Assembly: GCF_001425055.1 (NCBI RefSeq)
Contig: NZ_LMDK01000002.1
Span: forward strand, 62,001-126,000
Origin: Pelomonas sp. Root1237
GTDB taxonomy: Bacteria; Pseudomonadota; Gammaproteobacteria; Burkholderiales; Burkholderiaceae_C
DNA: 64,000 nt
Reading direction: 5' to 3'
This document shows, in pieces, positions 26,464 to 34,881 of the stretch. A program made the position numbers and the translations under genes. The notes under the pieces were generated by a model. That model made no database searches, was not told the DNA's origin, and worked only from the letters and a program-made list of their open reading frames with translations. The first letter of the stretch is position 1; each line of letters starts with the position of its first letter.

Positions 26464-29412
26464 TCAGAACGAGTAGCTCACGCCCAGCTTGAACTGCCGC
26501 ATCGAGCCGCGCACGCCGGTGCGGGTGTCGAAGTGGTCGTTATCGCCACCCAGCGCGTTCTTGGGCGGGGTGGAGGGGCCGCCGACCCAGTCGTCGTAGT
26601 AGCCCCAGTTGGCGGTGTTGAACAGGTTGAGCACGTCGGCACGGATCTGCAGCTCGCCGCCGTAGACCTTGAAGTTCTTGGCCAGCGCCATGTCGAGCTG
26701 CTTGAAGGTGTCGGAGCCGCGCGGCACGGCACGGCAGCCCGTCGGCCCGAAGCCGGTGTGGCAGTCGAGCACCCGGCGTGGCTGGCCGTCGCCCACGGTC
26801 AGCTTGCCGGACAGCTGCATGCCCCACGGCAGGCGGTCCATCAAGCCGCCAACGACGAGACGGTTCTTCTCCGCATCCAGGGTGGGGTTGAAGCCGTGAG
26901 TGGACTTGCCATAGGTCCAGTCGAAGATGCTATCCGACCATTCGTGGCTCGTGGTCTTTGCATCCGTGTGGGTGTAGGCAATCGTCATGCTCCACCCGCT
27001 GGCCTGGGTGTAGGGCTTCTCCAGCGATAGGAAGACGCTGGTGGCCTTGTTCTCGCCAACAAAATCACCCAACACGATGGTGCCGTAGTTGCGCGGAGCG
27101 CCGCCCCACAAGGGGTCCAGCGAGTTCGTATTGCCGAAGCCCCCGTTGGGGTCGCGGTTGCCGTTGAACCAGATGAACTGGTTCTTCGCATGAATGTTGG
27201 AGACCGCGATGTCCATGTTCCAGCTGCCGAGGGCCTGGCGCACGCCAAGGCTCATCTGGTCGGCAAACGGCATCTTGAAGTCGTTCTTGATCATCCAGAT
27301 CTCGCCGTTGGGCGCTGCGTTCTTCTGCAGCTCGTCCAGCGAGTTGTTGGCCATGCGGCGGTCATAGCTGCGGCCCCAGCCGCCGTAGACGACCGTGGCC
27401 TTGTCGCTGAACACGTCGAAAGACGCACCCAGTCTCGGCGCGAAAGCTCCCTTGAAGGCCTTACGCGAGTTGCCAGTGGAGATGTAGTCGGCAATGTTGA
27501 TGCCGCCCTTGGCCAGCGACTGGGCATAGGTCTGGCCCGCGGGTGCGGTGATGCCGTCGACGGTGCGGCCGTCCAGCGCGTTCAGCGCGGCGATGCGGTC
27601 GGCCGGCGTCACGTAGCTGTTGTTGAGCATGTTGTCTTCATAGTCCCAGCGCGCGCCGATGTTGAGCTCCAGCTGCTTGGTGAGCTTCCAGTCGTCCTGC
27701 AGATAGATGCCGTACTGGTTGTTTTTTAAGTTCGCCGACGCGGTGGCGATGGGCAGCCTGATGTTGCACTGGTCGCTGGACAAACCGCTGCTGCTGACGT
27801 TGGTGCCGGTGCAGGCCAGGCCGTTGAAGTAGGGCTGACCGGTGGTCGTGTTCAGTACGGTGTCGATCGCCGCGACCCGGAAGGCGGTGCCGCTGAGGTC
27901 GTACTTCATGGCCTTGAACTGGACGCCGCCCTTGATGACATGGCCGGCAAGGCCCGTGTAGCTGAGGTCGTCCTTCAGGTAGATGCCGCTCTGGCGGCGG
28001 TCCTGCGCATTGGGCGAGCCGCCGGTAAAGAAGACGTCCTGGACGTTGTTGATCGCGTTGGTGGGCGAGTACTTGTAGCGCACCAGCGGATCGGTGGAGT
28101 CCGACTGCGGGTTCCACTTCGAGCTTTCCCAGCCGACGCGCGCCTCGTTGAGCCAGGTGTCACCGGTGTATTCGTGGCTGAGGTCGACGCGGTACTCGTT
28201 GTTGTTGTTGTTGATGGCCGTGCTCGGCGCGAAGCGGTCACCGTCGACCGAGTAGCTGGTCTCCTTGCGCAGCGTGGTGGACAGGTCCAGCCGCTGGCGG
28301 TCATCGATCTCGGCCGAAAGCTTGCCGAACAGCAGATGCTCCTTGAACTGGCCCTTGAACGAGCCCTGCTGCGCAGCGATGGCGGGGACGATGCCGGGGC
28401 TGTTGGGGTACTTTTCCAGGTTCATCGCAGTCAACTGACGCGGCTTGTCGATGGACTTGCCGTCGTAGGCGACGAAGTAGTGCAGCGTGTCGGGCTTGAT
28501 GGCGCCACCGATGCTGAAGCCGCCTTCGATCTGCTTGTACGAGGGGGGATCAATGTGATTCGCCTTGTCCCTCTCCTGGATGGGGCTCAGCGACGTCCAG
28601 TTGCTCCCGGTGCGGTTGACGTAGACGCTGCCATGGGTCTCGTTGCCGCCGGACTTGGTGACGGCGGAAATGGCGACGCTGGAGACCTGGTCGAACTCGG
28701 CCTTGTAGTTCTGCGTCAGCACGCGGTACTCGGCGATGGCCGTCTGCGGGAAGGGGTTGCCCTGGCTGGTGTCCTGACCGGTGAGGCCGCCGCGCAGGAT
28801 GTTGTTCTTGTGGCCGACGCCGTCGATGAAAACGTTTACAGCGTCAATGTTTTGCGAGCCACCGCGCAGACGCGTATTGCCGCTGGCGTCGGTGTCGAAG
28901 CGCACGCCGGGAGCGAAGTCCGCGGCCGACAGGAAGTTGCGCGTGGCCTGCGGGATGGCCTCGATCATCTTGTTAGACACCGTGGTGCCGACCTGCGAAT
29001 CGATGACGCCCTGGCGCTGCGCGCTGCCCTGGATCACGACGGTGCCGAGCTTGGCGTCCGTGCTGCCGAGGTCCAGCGTCGCGTTCTGGCCGACGGACAG
29101 CGTAACCACACTGCCGGTGGCAGCACCGGCCACCCGGACCTCGTAGTTGCCGGGGTTCAGGCCGACGAGTACATAGCTGCCGTCGGGCAGGGTCTTGGTC
29201 CGGTAGGTATTGCCGTTGGCCTTGTTGACGGCGACGACATCAGTGCCTGCCGGCGCCGTGGCGCCAGCCGCTGTGATGGTGCCGCGCACGGTGGCGCTGG
29301 CGCTCTGCGCCTGCGCGGGCAGGGCCGCCATCAGCAGCCCGCCGATCAGGCCGGCGGCGCAGAGATGGCGGGTGAGAAGCCTGGGTTTGGTGCGGGGGGT
29401 CGGGGTGCTCAT
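26464..29412 (-). CDS. TonB-dependent outer membrane receptor, Oar-like, with carboxypeptidase-regulatory domain
   Basis: 982 residues from the ATG at 29412 (AGGAG 10 bases upstream). A signal peptide ends near ALPAQA, followed by a carboxypeptidase-regulatory-like beta domain (about 38-120, ATVRGTITAAGAT to LNPGNYEVRVAG). The plug (about 130-240) contains ETGGS-like segments and NIDAVNVFIDGVGHKNNILRGG. The long barrel ends in MRQFKLGVSYSF with the terminal Phe needed for outer-membrane insertion. Receptors of this kind import oligosaccharides in many proteobacterial carbohydrate loci. Its place between LacI and the GH144-like enzyme suggests uptake of glucan fragments. Confidence 0.9.
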   Translation of the reverse strand: MSTPTPRTKPRLLTRHLCAAGLIGGLLMAALPAQAQSASATVRGTITAAGATAPAGTDVVAVNKANGNTYRTKTLPDGSYVLVGLNPGNYEVRVAGAATGSVVTLSVGQNATLDLGSTDAKLGTVVIQGSAQRQGVIDSQVGTTVSNKMIEAIPQATRNFLSAADFAPGVRFDTDASGNTRLRGGSQNIDAVNVFIDGVGHKNNILRGGLTGQDTSQGNPFPQTAIAEYRVLTQNYKAEFDQVSSVAISAVTKSGGNETHGSVYVNRTGSNWTSLSPIQERDKANHIDPPSYKQIEGGFSIGGAIKPDTLHYFVAYDGKSIDKPRQLTAMNLEKYPNSPGIVPAIAAQQGSFKGQFKEHLLFGKLSAEIDDRQRLDLSTTLRKETSYSVDGDRFAPSTAINNNNNEYRVDLSHEYTGDTWLNEARVGWESSKWNPQSDSTDPLVRYKYSPTNAINNVQDVFFTGGSPNAQDRRQSGIYLKDDLSYTGLAGHVIKGGVQFKAMKYDLSGTAFRVAAIDTVLNTTTGQPYFNGLACTGTNVSSSGLSSDQCNIRLPIATASANLKNNQYGIYLQDDWKLTKQLELNIGARWDYEDNMLNNSYVTPADRIAALNALDGRTVDGITAPAGQTYAQSLAKGGINIADYISTGNSRKAFKGAFAPRLGASFDVFSDKATVVYGGWGRSYDRRMANNSLDELQKNAAPNGEIWMIKNDFKMPFADQMSLGVRQALGSWNMDIAVSNIHAKNQFIWFNGNRDPNGGFGNTNSLDPLWGGAPRNYGTIVLGDFVGENKATSVFLSLEKPYTQASGWSMTIAYTHTDAKTTSHEWSDSIFDWTYGKSTHGFNPTLDAEKNRLVVGGLMDRLPWGMQLSGKLTVGDGQPRRVLDCHTGFGPTGCRAVPRGSDTFKQLDMALAKNFKVYGGELQIRADVLNLFNTANWGYYDDWVGGPSTPPKNALGGDNDHFDTRTGVRGSMRQFKLGVSYSF

Positions 29413-29453
29413 GATGTCCTTGTCTCCTGTGTTGTGCTGTGGTTTGGACGGGA

Positions 29454-30461
29454 TCAGGTCTTGGCGCTGCCGCACGACTGCCGCACAACGAGCTGTACCG
29501 GCATCACGGTGGCGCCGGCGTCGGTGGCGTTGCGCTCCAGGGTGTCGGCCAGCGCATCGAGTGCCTGGCCGCCCAGCGCGGCAATGGGCACGTGCATGGT
29601 CGTCAGCGCCGGGCTGACGTAGCGGGCGATGGGGATGTCGTCGAAGCCGGCAAGCGCGATGTCCTCGGGCAGGTGCACACCGCCGGCCTGCAGCGCACCC
29701 AGCAGGCCGATGGCCATGATGTCGTTGGCGGCGAAGACGGCATCGGGCCGCTGGCCCGCCGGCAGGGCCAGCAGCTCGGCCGCGGCGCGCTGGCCGCCTG
29801 CTTCGGAGAAGTCGCCCTCCAGCAGCCATGCCTCGGCCCCCACGGCCAAGCCGGCACGGTAGCCGCGCTCGCGTTCGCGCGCCTCGAAGTTGGCCTGCGG
29901 GCCGCCGAGAAAAGCGATGCGTCGCCGGCCGCTGCGCACCAGGTGCTCGGTCATCGCGCGCGCACCGCCGAAGTTGTCGACGGCGAAGACCCGCTGGCTC
30001 GCGCCCCGCACGCCGGAGTTCAGCAGCACGGCCGGCAGGGCAGGCGGCAGGTTCTGCGACAGGAAATCGTCGTCGGCGTGCGGCGACATGACGATGAGGC
30101 CGTCAACGCGGCCGTTCATCGCGCGCAGCGCGGCCGCGGCCTCGTTGGCATCGTCGTGGGAGCTCGACAGCAGCAGATGCAGGCCGCGCGCCCGGGCGGC
30201 CTGGTCGATGCCGCGGATCAGCTCGGAGAAGAACTCGCCATGCAGATCGGGCAGCAGGGCGCCGATGGTGTCGGTGCGTCGCGTGATGAGGCTGCGCGCC
30301 GCCCCCGACGGCGAATAGCGCAATTCGCGGGCGACCTCGACGATGCGCTGGCGCGTGTGCGGCAGCACGTTCTCGGCGCCGTTGAGCGCGCGCGAAACGG
30401 TGGCGACCGACACACCGGCAACGCGGGCGACGTCCTTGATCGTGGCGGGGGTGACCGTCAT
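29454..30461 (-). CDS. LacI-family transcriptional regulator of the glucan locus
   Basis: 335 residues. The helix-turn-helix TIKDVARVAGVSVATVSRALNGAENVLPHTRQRIVEVARELRY fills the first 55 residues, followed by a periplasmic-binding-protein-like sensor domain (IGALLPDLHGEFFSELIRGIDQAA to FDDIPIARYVSPALTTMHVP). It is inside the operon, 7 bases after the GH1 gene. The hinge contains the usual PSGAARSL helix, and a perfect palindromic LacI-type site lies at the promoter upstream of GH1, so it most likely represses its own operon until a sugar ligand is present. Confidence 0.92.
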   Translation of the reverse strand: MTVTPATIKDVARVAGVSVATVSRALNGAENVLPHTRQRIVEVARELRYSPSGAARSLITRRTDTIGALLPDLHGEFFSELIRGIDQAARARGLHLLLSSSHDDANEAAAALRAMNGRVDGLIVMSPHADDDFLSQNLPPALPAVLLNSGVRGASQRVFAVDNFGGARAMTEHLVRSGRRRIAFLGGPQANFEARERERGYRAGLAVGAEAWLLEGDFSEAGGQRAAAELLALPAGQRPDAVFAANDIMAIGLLGALQAGGVHLPEDIALAGFDDIPIARYVSPALTTMHVPIAALGGQALDALADTLERNATDAGATVMPVQLVVRQSCGSAKT

Positions 30462-30468
30462 CTTGTTG

Positions 30469-31812
30469 TCAGAGGTTGGCGCCGTGGGAAGCGATGACTT
30501 CAGCATAGAAGCGCGCACTGGCCTTGGGGGTGCGCTGCTGTGTCTGAAAGTCCACATGCACGAGACCGAAGCGCTTGGCAAAGCCGAGCGCCCATTCGAG
30601 GTTGTCGAACAGCGACCAGGCGCAGTAGCCGCGCACGTCAGCGCCCCTTTGAATAGCGTCCTGCACGGCGGCGATGTGGGTGCGCAGATAGTGCACGCGC
30701 AGCGGATCGTCGACACGCCCATCGATGGCCGTCGGTGGGTCATAGAACGCGGCGCCGTTCTCGGTCACATACAGCGGCAGGCCGCCGTAGCGCTCGTGCA
30801 TCCACACGAGGGTGTCGGCCAGGCTCTGTGGGTGCAGCTCCCAGCCGGTCTCGGTGTAGATGCCGCCGGGCTGGCGCTGCGGCACCGCCGGCACCGGCCA
30901 GGCCTTGGGATCAAAGCGCACGACGGCGCGGGTGTAGTAGTTCAGGCCGAGGAAGTCGACGGGGACTTTGAGTGCCTCGACCTCGGCGGCCGGCCAGTCG
31001 GGCCAGGCTTCACCAAAGACCTCGCGCAACTCGGCCGGGTAGCTGCCAAGCAGGGCCGGGTCGAGGTATTGCCGGTTCATGTAGGCGTCGGCGAGCCCGG
31101 CGGCGTGGCGGTCGTACTCGCTGGCGTCGGCCGGCAGGTGCTTGGGCTCGATGTTGACGACCAGGCCGATCCTGTTCTTTCCGGTCGCGCGGTAGGCCTG
31201 CACACCCTTGGCGTGTGACTGCATCAGCCGGTGGGCGACGATGGCCGCCTCGAAGGCGCTCTTGTGACCGGGCGCCAGCGCGCCATGCATGAAGCCGCCG
31301 TCGGCCACGACCCAGGGTTCGTTCAGCGTGACCCACATCGGCACGCGGTCGTCCAGCGCCTTGAAGCAGACCTGCGCGTAATCGGCAAACCAGTCGGGCA
31401 TGTCGGGGTTGAGCCAGCCGCCACGGTCGTCCAGCGCCGCGGGCAGGTCCCAGTGGTGCAGCGTCACCATCGGCTGGATGCCAGCGGCCAGCAGTTCGTC
31501 GACAAGGCGCTCGTAGAAGCCCAGGCCGGCCGCATTCACGGCGCCGCGACCTTCAGGCAACACGCGGTTCCAGGCAATGCTGAAGCGATAGGCCGTGAGG
31601 CCGAGCTCGCGCATCAGCGCGACGTCGTCCTTCATGCGGCGGTAGTGGTCGCAGGCAATGTCGCCGGTATCGCCGCCGAGCACGCGGCCCGGCGTGCGCA
31701 CGAAGCGATGCCAGTTGCTGACGCCGGCCCCATCGGCCAGCGGCGAGCCTTCGATCTGATAGGCGGAAGTCGCACAGCCCCAAAGGAAGCCGGGCGGGAA
31801 CGGTTGTCTCAT
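30469..31812 (-). CDS. GH1 beta-glucosidase
   Basis: 447 residues, no signal peptide, so cytoplasmic. The acid/base Glu165 lies in TLNEPWV and the nucleophile Glu351 in YVTENGAA; PPGFLWGCATSAYQIEGS is the family N terminus. GH1 enzymes release glucose from the non-reducing end of beta-gluco-oligosaccharides such as sophorose. An ATG at 31857 is also open, but it lies inside the operator at the predicted transcription start, so 31812, with GGAG 11 bases upstream, is chosen. It is the first gene of the minus-strand locus. Confidence 0.93.
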   Translation of the reverse strand: MRQPFPPGFLWGCATSAYQIEGSPLADGAGVSNWHRFVRTPGRVLGGDTGDIACDHYRRMKDDVALMRELGLTAYRFSIAWNRVLPEGRGAVNAAGLGFYERLVDELLAAGIQPMVTLHHWDLPAALDDRGGWLNPDMPDWFADYAQVCFKALDDRVPMWVTLNEPWVVADGGFMHGALAPGHKSAFEAAIVAHRLMQSHAKGVQAYRATGKNRIGLVVNIEPKHLPADASEYDRHAAGLADAYMNRQYLDPALLGSYPAELREVFGEAWPDWPAAEVEALKVPVDFLGLNYYTRAVVRFDPKAWPVPAVPQRQPGGIYTETGWELHPQSLADTLVWMHERYGGLPLYVTENGAAFYDPPTAIDGRVDDPLRVHYLRTHIAAVQDAIQRGADVRGYCAWSLFDNLEWALGFAKRFGLVHVDFQTQQRTPKASARFYAEVIASHGANL

Positions 31813-31854
31813 CCGTGTGCCAACTCCGCTTGCGCGGGTCGGTCGTTGTGTCGT

Positions 31855-31872
31855 CATGTAAACGTTTACATG
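31855..31872. promoter_or_regulatory. LacI-type operator
   Basis: CATGTAAACGTTTACATG is a perfect 18-bp palindrome with the central CG of LacI/GalR-family operators. It covers the predicted +1 of the GH1 promoter. It is the only perfect site seen in the locus, and the LacI gene is the second gene downstream. Confidence 0.85.
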
Positions 31873-31873
31873 C

Positions 31874-31902
31874 ATTCTTTCCGTGATTACTTGACGAGTC
31901 AA
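31874..31902 (-). promoter_or_regulatory. Predicted promoter of the glucan locus
   Basis: On the minus strand TTGACT (31902-31897) and AAGAAT (31879-31874) are separated by 17 bases, a good sigma-70 layout. The predicted start of transcription falls near 31867, inside the palindromic operator, giving an untranslated leader of about 55 bases before GH1. Confidence 0.6.
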
Positions 31903-31980
31903 CAGCGTGTTTACCCCGGAGCGTCGCGCTCGCACCTCAGACTCCGCCGCTTCGCCCGCCACCAGAAGCAGAGGCAAGGG

Positions 31981-33603
31981 ATGGATCAAGCACAGATCGA
32001 CGCCACGCTGGCCCAAGCCAGGGCCCATGCCGATGCCGGCAGCGCCGAGGCCGCGCTGGATGCAGCGCGCCGCGCCCACCACGCCGCGCTTGAACGGGGA
32101 AGCGTGGCCGCCCAGGCGGAAGCCACGCACTGCATTGCCAGCGTTGAGCTGCGCCTGCTGGGTCATTTCGCTGCGGCGCTGGAATCCGCACGCCAGGCGG
32201 CATTCCAGTTCCAGCAGGCCGAGATGCCCGAGGGCGAATGCCGCGCACTCGCCACCCAAGCCATGGCCGCTGCACGCCTGGGCTACTACGAAACCTCGGT
32301 CGATTGCGCCCTGCTGGCGGTCAAGCTGTGTGCCGGCACGTCGGGCGACGGAGCCAGCGTGGAGCAGGTCGTGGCCCACCACGCACTGGGTGTCGCCATG
32401 TTCATCGGCCGCTCCTACGCCGAGGCCAGCGAGGCTTCACAGCGCGCCATCGAGTTGGCCTACCAGTGCGATCCCCCGGTTGACACCTATGTGCTGCATG
32501 CCGACCTGGGGTCCACCGAGGTCATGCGCACGCTCAGCGCACGCAGCGCCACCACGGCAGGCACGACCAGCCTGGAACTGCTGCGCGAACACCTGCGCCG
32601 TTGCGACGAACTGCTGCACGATGCAGCGCCATTGGCCAGCATCGGCATTGGCAGCCGCAGCAGCAGCGCCCTCACCCATGCCTTCAACAAGGCCATGCTG
32701 CTGATCTGGCAGGCCGACCTTGTGGGTGCCGCGGCGCAGGTGCGCCGGCTGCGCGAGGCGGTGGAATCTTCCCGCCGGCCCTGGCTGCAAGCCCTCGTGC
32801 TTTGGGCCGGGTCCGAACTGGCCTTGGCCGAAGATGACCTGCCGTTGGCCCGCAATCACGCCGAGCAGATGATTCGCATCGCCCTGGCGCAGAACCATGA
32901 AGGGCTGGTCAGCATTGGCCTGGGCCAGTTGGCTTATCTGGCGTCCACCGCGGGCGACCACGCCGCAGCCGCGCAGGCCCTGCGCGAGCTGGCCGAGCGC
33001 GAGCAGTTGGCCCGGTCTGCCAGCCTGCGCGGCCGCGTCGCCGACGTGGAGCGGCAACTGGAACTGCGCAGCCGGACCCGGCAGTTGCACGCCTCCGAGG
33101 CCGGGCGCGCGCACTTCCAGCAACTGGCGCTCGAGGATGGCCTGACCGGCCTGCCGAACCGGCGCCATTTCGAACTCCAGCTGCAAGGCCTGCTGGAGGA
33201 GGTGCGCACCCAGGGCAGCACGGCCTGCCTCGTCATGATCGACGTCGACAAGTTCAAGCAGATCAACGACGGCCATTCGCACAACGCGGGCGACGCGGTG
33301 CTGCGGGCCATCGCGGCGCAGATCCGAAGATGCGTGCGCGACAAGGACTTTCCCGCGCGGCTGGCCGGCGACGAGTTCGTCATCATCCTGCGCGATACCG
33401 GCGCGCAGGCAGCCCAAGCGCTGACCGAGCGGATCGCCGACGCGGTGTCCCGCCATGCATGGGGCGGCATCGCTGCCGGCCTGTCGGTCTCGGTGAGCCT
33501 GGGGCTCGCCGAAGTCCTGCCGACCGACACCTTGCGCACCGTGCTCAGCCGCAGTGACCAGGGCATGTACGCGAACAAGCGCGAAAAGGCCCGCCCCCAC
33601 TGA
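31981..33603 (+). CDS. Diguanylate cyclase with N-terminal TPR-like helical repeats
   Basis: 540 residues, no membrane segment. Residues about 1-365 are helical repeats rich in Ala and Leu (TPR-like), followed by a short coiled coil (LRGRVADVERQLELRSRTRQ) and a GGDEF domain (about 380-538). The active-site motif reads AGDEF, a variant found in active cyclases. RDKD lies exactly five residues before it, so the product-binding inhibitory site is present. MIDVDKFKQINDGHSHNAGDAVL is intact. It makes cyclic di-GMP, probably under control of a partner bound to the repeats. It is divergent from the glucan locus and shares its 168-base intergenic region. Confidence 0.9.
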   Translation: MDQAQIDATLAQARAHADAGSAEAALDAARRAHHAALERGSVAAQAEATHCIASVELRLLGHFAAALESARQAAFQFQQAEMPEGECRALATQAMAAARLGYYETSVDCALLAVKLCAGTSGDGASVEQVVAHHALGVAMFIGRSYAEASEASQRAIELAYQCDPPVDTYVLHADLGSTEVMRTLSARSATTAGTTSLELLREHLRRCDELLHDAAPLASIGIGSRSSSALTHAFNKAMLLIWQADLVGAAAQVRRLREAVESSRRPWLQALVLWAGSELALAEDDLPLARNHAEQMIRIALAQNHEGLVSIGLGQLAYLASTAGDHAAAAQALRELAEREQLARSASLRGRVADVERQLELRSRTRQLHASEAGRAHFQQLALEDGLTGLPNRRHFELQLQGLLEEVRTQGSTACLVMIDVDKFKQINDGHSHNAGDAVLRAIAAQIRRCVRDKDFPARLAGDEFVIILRDTGAQAAQALTERIADAVSRHAWGGIAAGLSVSVSLGLAEVLPTDTLRTVLSRSDQGMYANKREKARPH

Positions 33604-33725
33604 CGGCCAAGCGGCGTGCACGCCCGCACACAAGGCTGAGCGCCGCCCCGGCCGACGTTCGAAACAACGCTTGCTTGCTGGCTTGCGGGCCGAGCGCCGG
33701 GCCGCTCCCAAGCAGGCCCGCCTTT

Positions 33726-33777
33726 GGCGATGTGCTTGCTGGTCAATCCGGCAAGCATCGCCGTCCCCCAGGGGGAC
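33726..33777. terminator. Tandem hairpins between convergent genes
   Basis: A stem GGCGAT(GT)GCTTGC with GCAAGCATCGCC spans 33726-33762, and a perfect 7-bp stem GTCCCCC-A-GGGGGAC follows at 33763-33777. They lie between the convergent GGDEF and tricarboxylate-binding-protein genes. There is no long T-run, so termination is likely but not certain. The rest of the 226-base gap holds nothing recognisable. Confidence 0.5.
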
Positions 33778-33829
33778 CGGCTGGACTCGCCTGCGTTCAG
33801 CATGGCGAGACCAGACGAGGGGCTCCATT

Positions 33830-34798
33830 TCAGTCGGCGTAGACCCCTGCCGCCTTGATGACCGGGGTGAGTTTGTTGATCTCGGCCTCGACAAACTTCT
33901 TGTGCTCTGCCGGCGCAAGGCGCGCGTCACTGATGATGACCGCACCCAGGGCCTCCTGGCGCTTGTGGAAGTCGGCGTCCTTCAGGGCTGCGCGCAGCGC
34001 CGTGTTGACCTTGTCGATGACGGCCTTGGGCGTGCCCTTGGGTGCATACATGCCGTGCCAGACGGCCAGGTTGAAGCCCTTCAGCCCTGATTCGTCGGCC
34101 GTCGGCAGCTTGGCCAGCGGGCCGCTGGGCAGGCGCTTGGCCGACATCACCGCATAGGCCTTGACCTTGCCGGCCTCGATCTGTCCGGTGGTGTTGGTGG
34201 TCTGGTCGCACATGATGTCGACCTGGCCGCCGAGCAGGTCGTTCATGGCCGGCGCGGTGCCCTTGTAGGGCACGGTCGTCATGTCGATCTTGATGGCCGA
34301 CTGATACAGCAGGCCGCACAGATGGGAGGCCGAGCCGACCCCGGCGTGGGCGAGGTTGATGTTGCCCTTGTTGGACTCCAGCCACTTGGCCAGTTCGGCA
34401 TAGTTGGCCGCCGGCAGATTGGGGCGGCCGATCAGCGTCATCGGCACCTCGTTGACCATGCCCAGGTATTCGAAGTCTTCCAGCGTCTTGTAGGGCAGCG
34501 TGCGGTACAGGGCCGTCGCGCTGGCGATGCCGATGTGGTGCAGCAGCAGCGTGTAGCCATCCGGCGCGGCCTTGGCCACCTTGTTGGCGCCCAGCGTGCC
34601 GCCGACACCGCCGACGTTCTCGACAATGACGGTGGCACCCAGGGGCTTGCGCAACGCCTCGGCGAGGTCGCGAGCGACCTTGTCGGTCGGCCCGCCGGCT
34701 GCAAACGGCACGATCACGGTGACCGGCTTGTCGGGATAGTCGGCGGCAGCGGTGCCGGCGGCCAGCAGGGCCGCCAGGGCAATCAGGGTCGTGCGCAT
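33830..34798 (-). CDS. Tripartite tricarboxylate transporter binding protein (Bug/TctC family)
   Basis: 322 residues. A signal peptide (MRTTLIALAALLAAGTAAA) is followed by YPDKPVTVIVPFAAGGPTDKVARDLAEALRKPLGATVIVENVGGVGGTLGANKVAKAAPDGYTLL, the standard Bug N-lobe. The VPFAAGGPTD loop binds the carboxylate of the ligand. Bug proteins are very numerous in Burkholderiales and often stand apart from their TctAB membrane partners, as here. The ligand is unknown. Start at 34798 with GGAG upstream; the frame before it is not coding. Confidence 0.92.
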   Translation of the reverse strand: MRTTLIALAALLAAGTAAADYPDKPVTVIVPFAAGGPTDKVARDLAEALRKPLGATVIVENVGGVGGTLGANKVAKAAPDGYTLLLHHIGIASATALYRTLPYKTLEDFEYLGMVNEVPMTLIGRPNLPAANYAELAKWLESNKGNINLAHAGVGSASHLCGLLYQSAIKIDMTTVPYKGTAPAMNDLLGGQVDIMCDQTTNTTGQIEAGKVKAYAVMSAKRLPSGPLAKLPTADESGLKGFNLAVWHGMYAPKGTPKAVIDKVNTALRAALKDADFHKRQEALGAVIISDARLAPAEHKKFVEAEINKLTPVIKAAGVYAD

Positions 34799-34881
34799 GG
34801 GCTTGTCTCCAGGATGTGTGCGCACGATCTTAGGCAGAGTACCGCCCCCGGCGTCTCCGGGATGGCCCCAAGCCAGCGCCA

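Noticed and set aside
28827-28840. TGAAAACGTTTACA, similar to the LacI operator, inside the TonB receptor gene
   Set aside because: It encodes part of the conserved plug motif (AVNVFIDG), is not a perfect palindrome and lies far from any promoter; the match is most likely chance from codon use.
27940-29622. 560-codon open frame antisense to the TonB receptor gene
   Set aside because: High GC leaves long open frames opposite real genes; the receptor on the other strand has clear domains and a signal peptide.
31812-31857. ATG at 31857 as start of the GH1 gene
   Set aside because: It lies within the operator and at the predicted transcription start, leaving no ribosome-binding site; GH1 homology starts at 31812.
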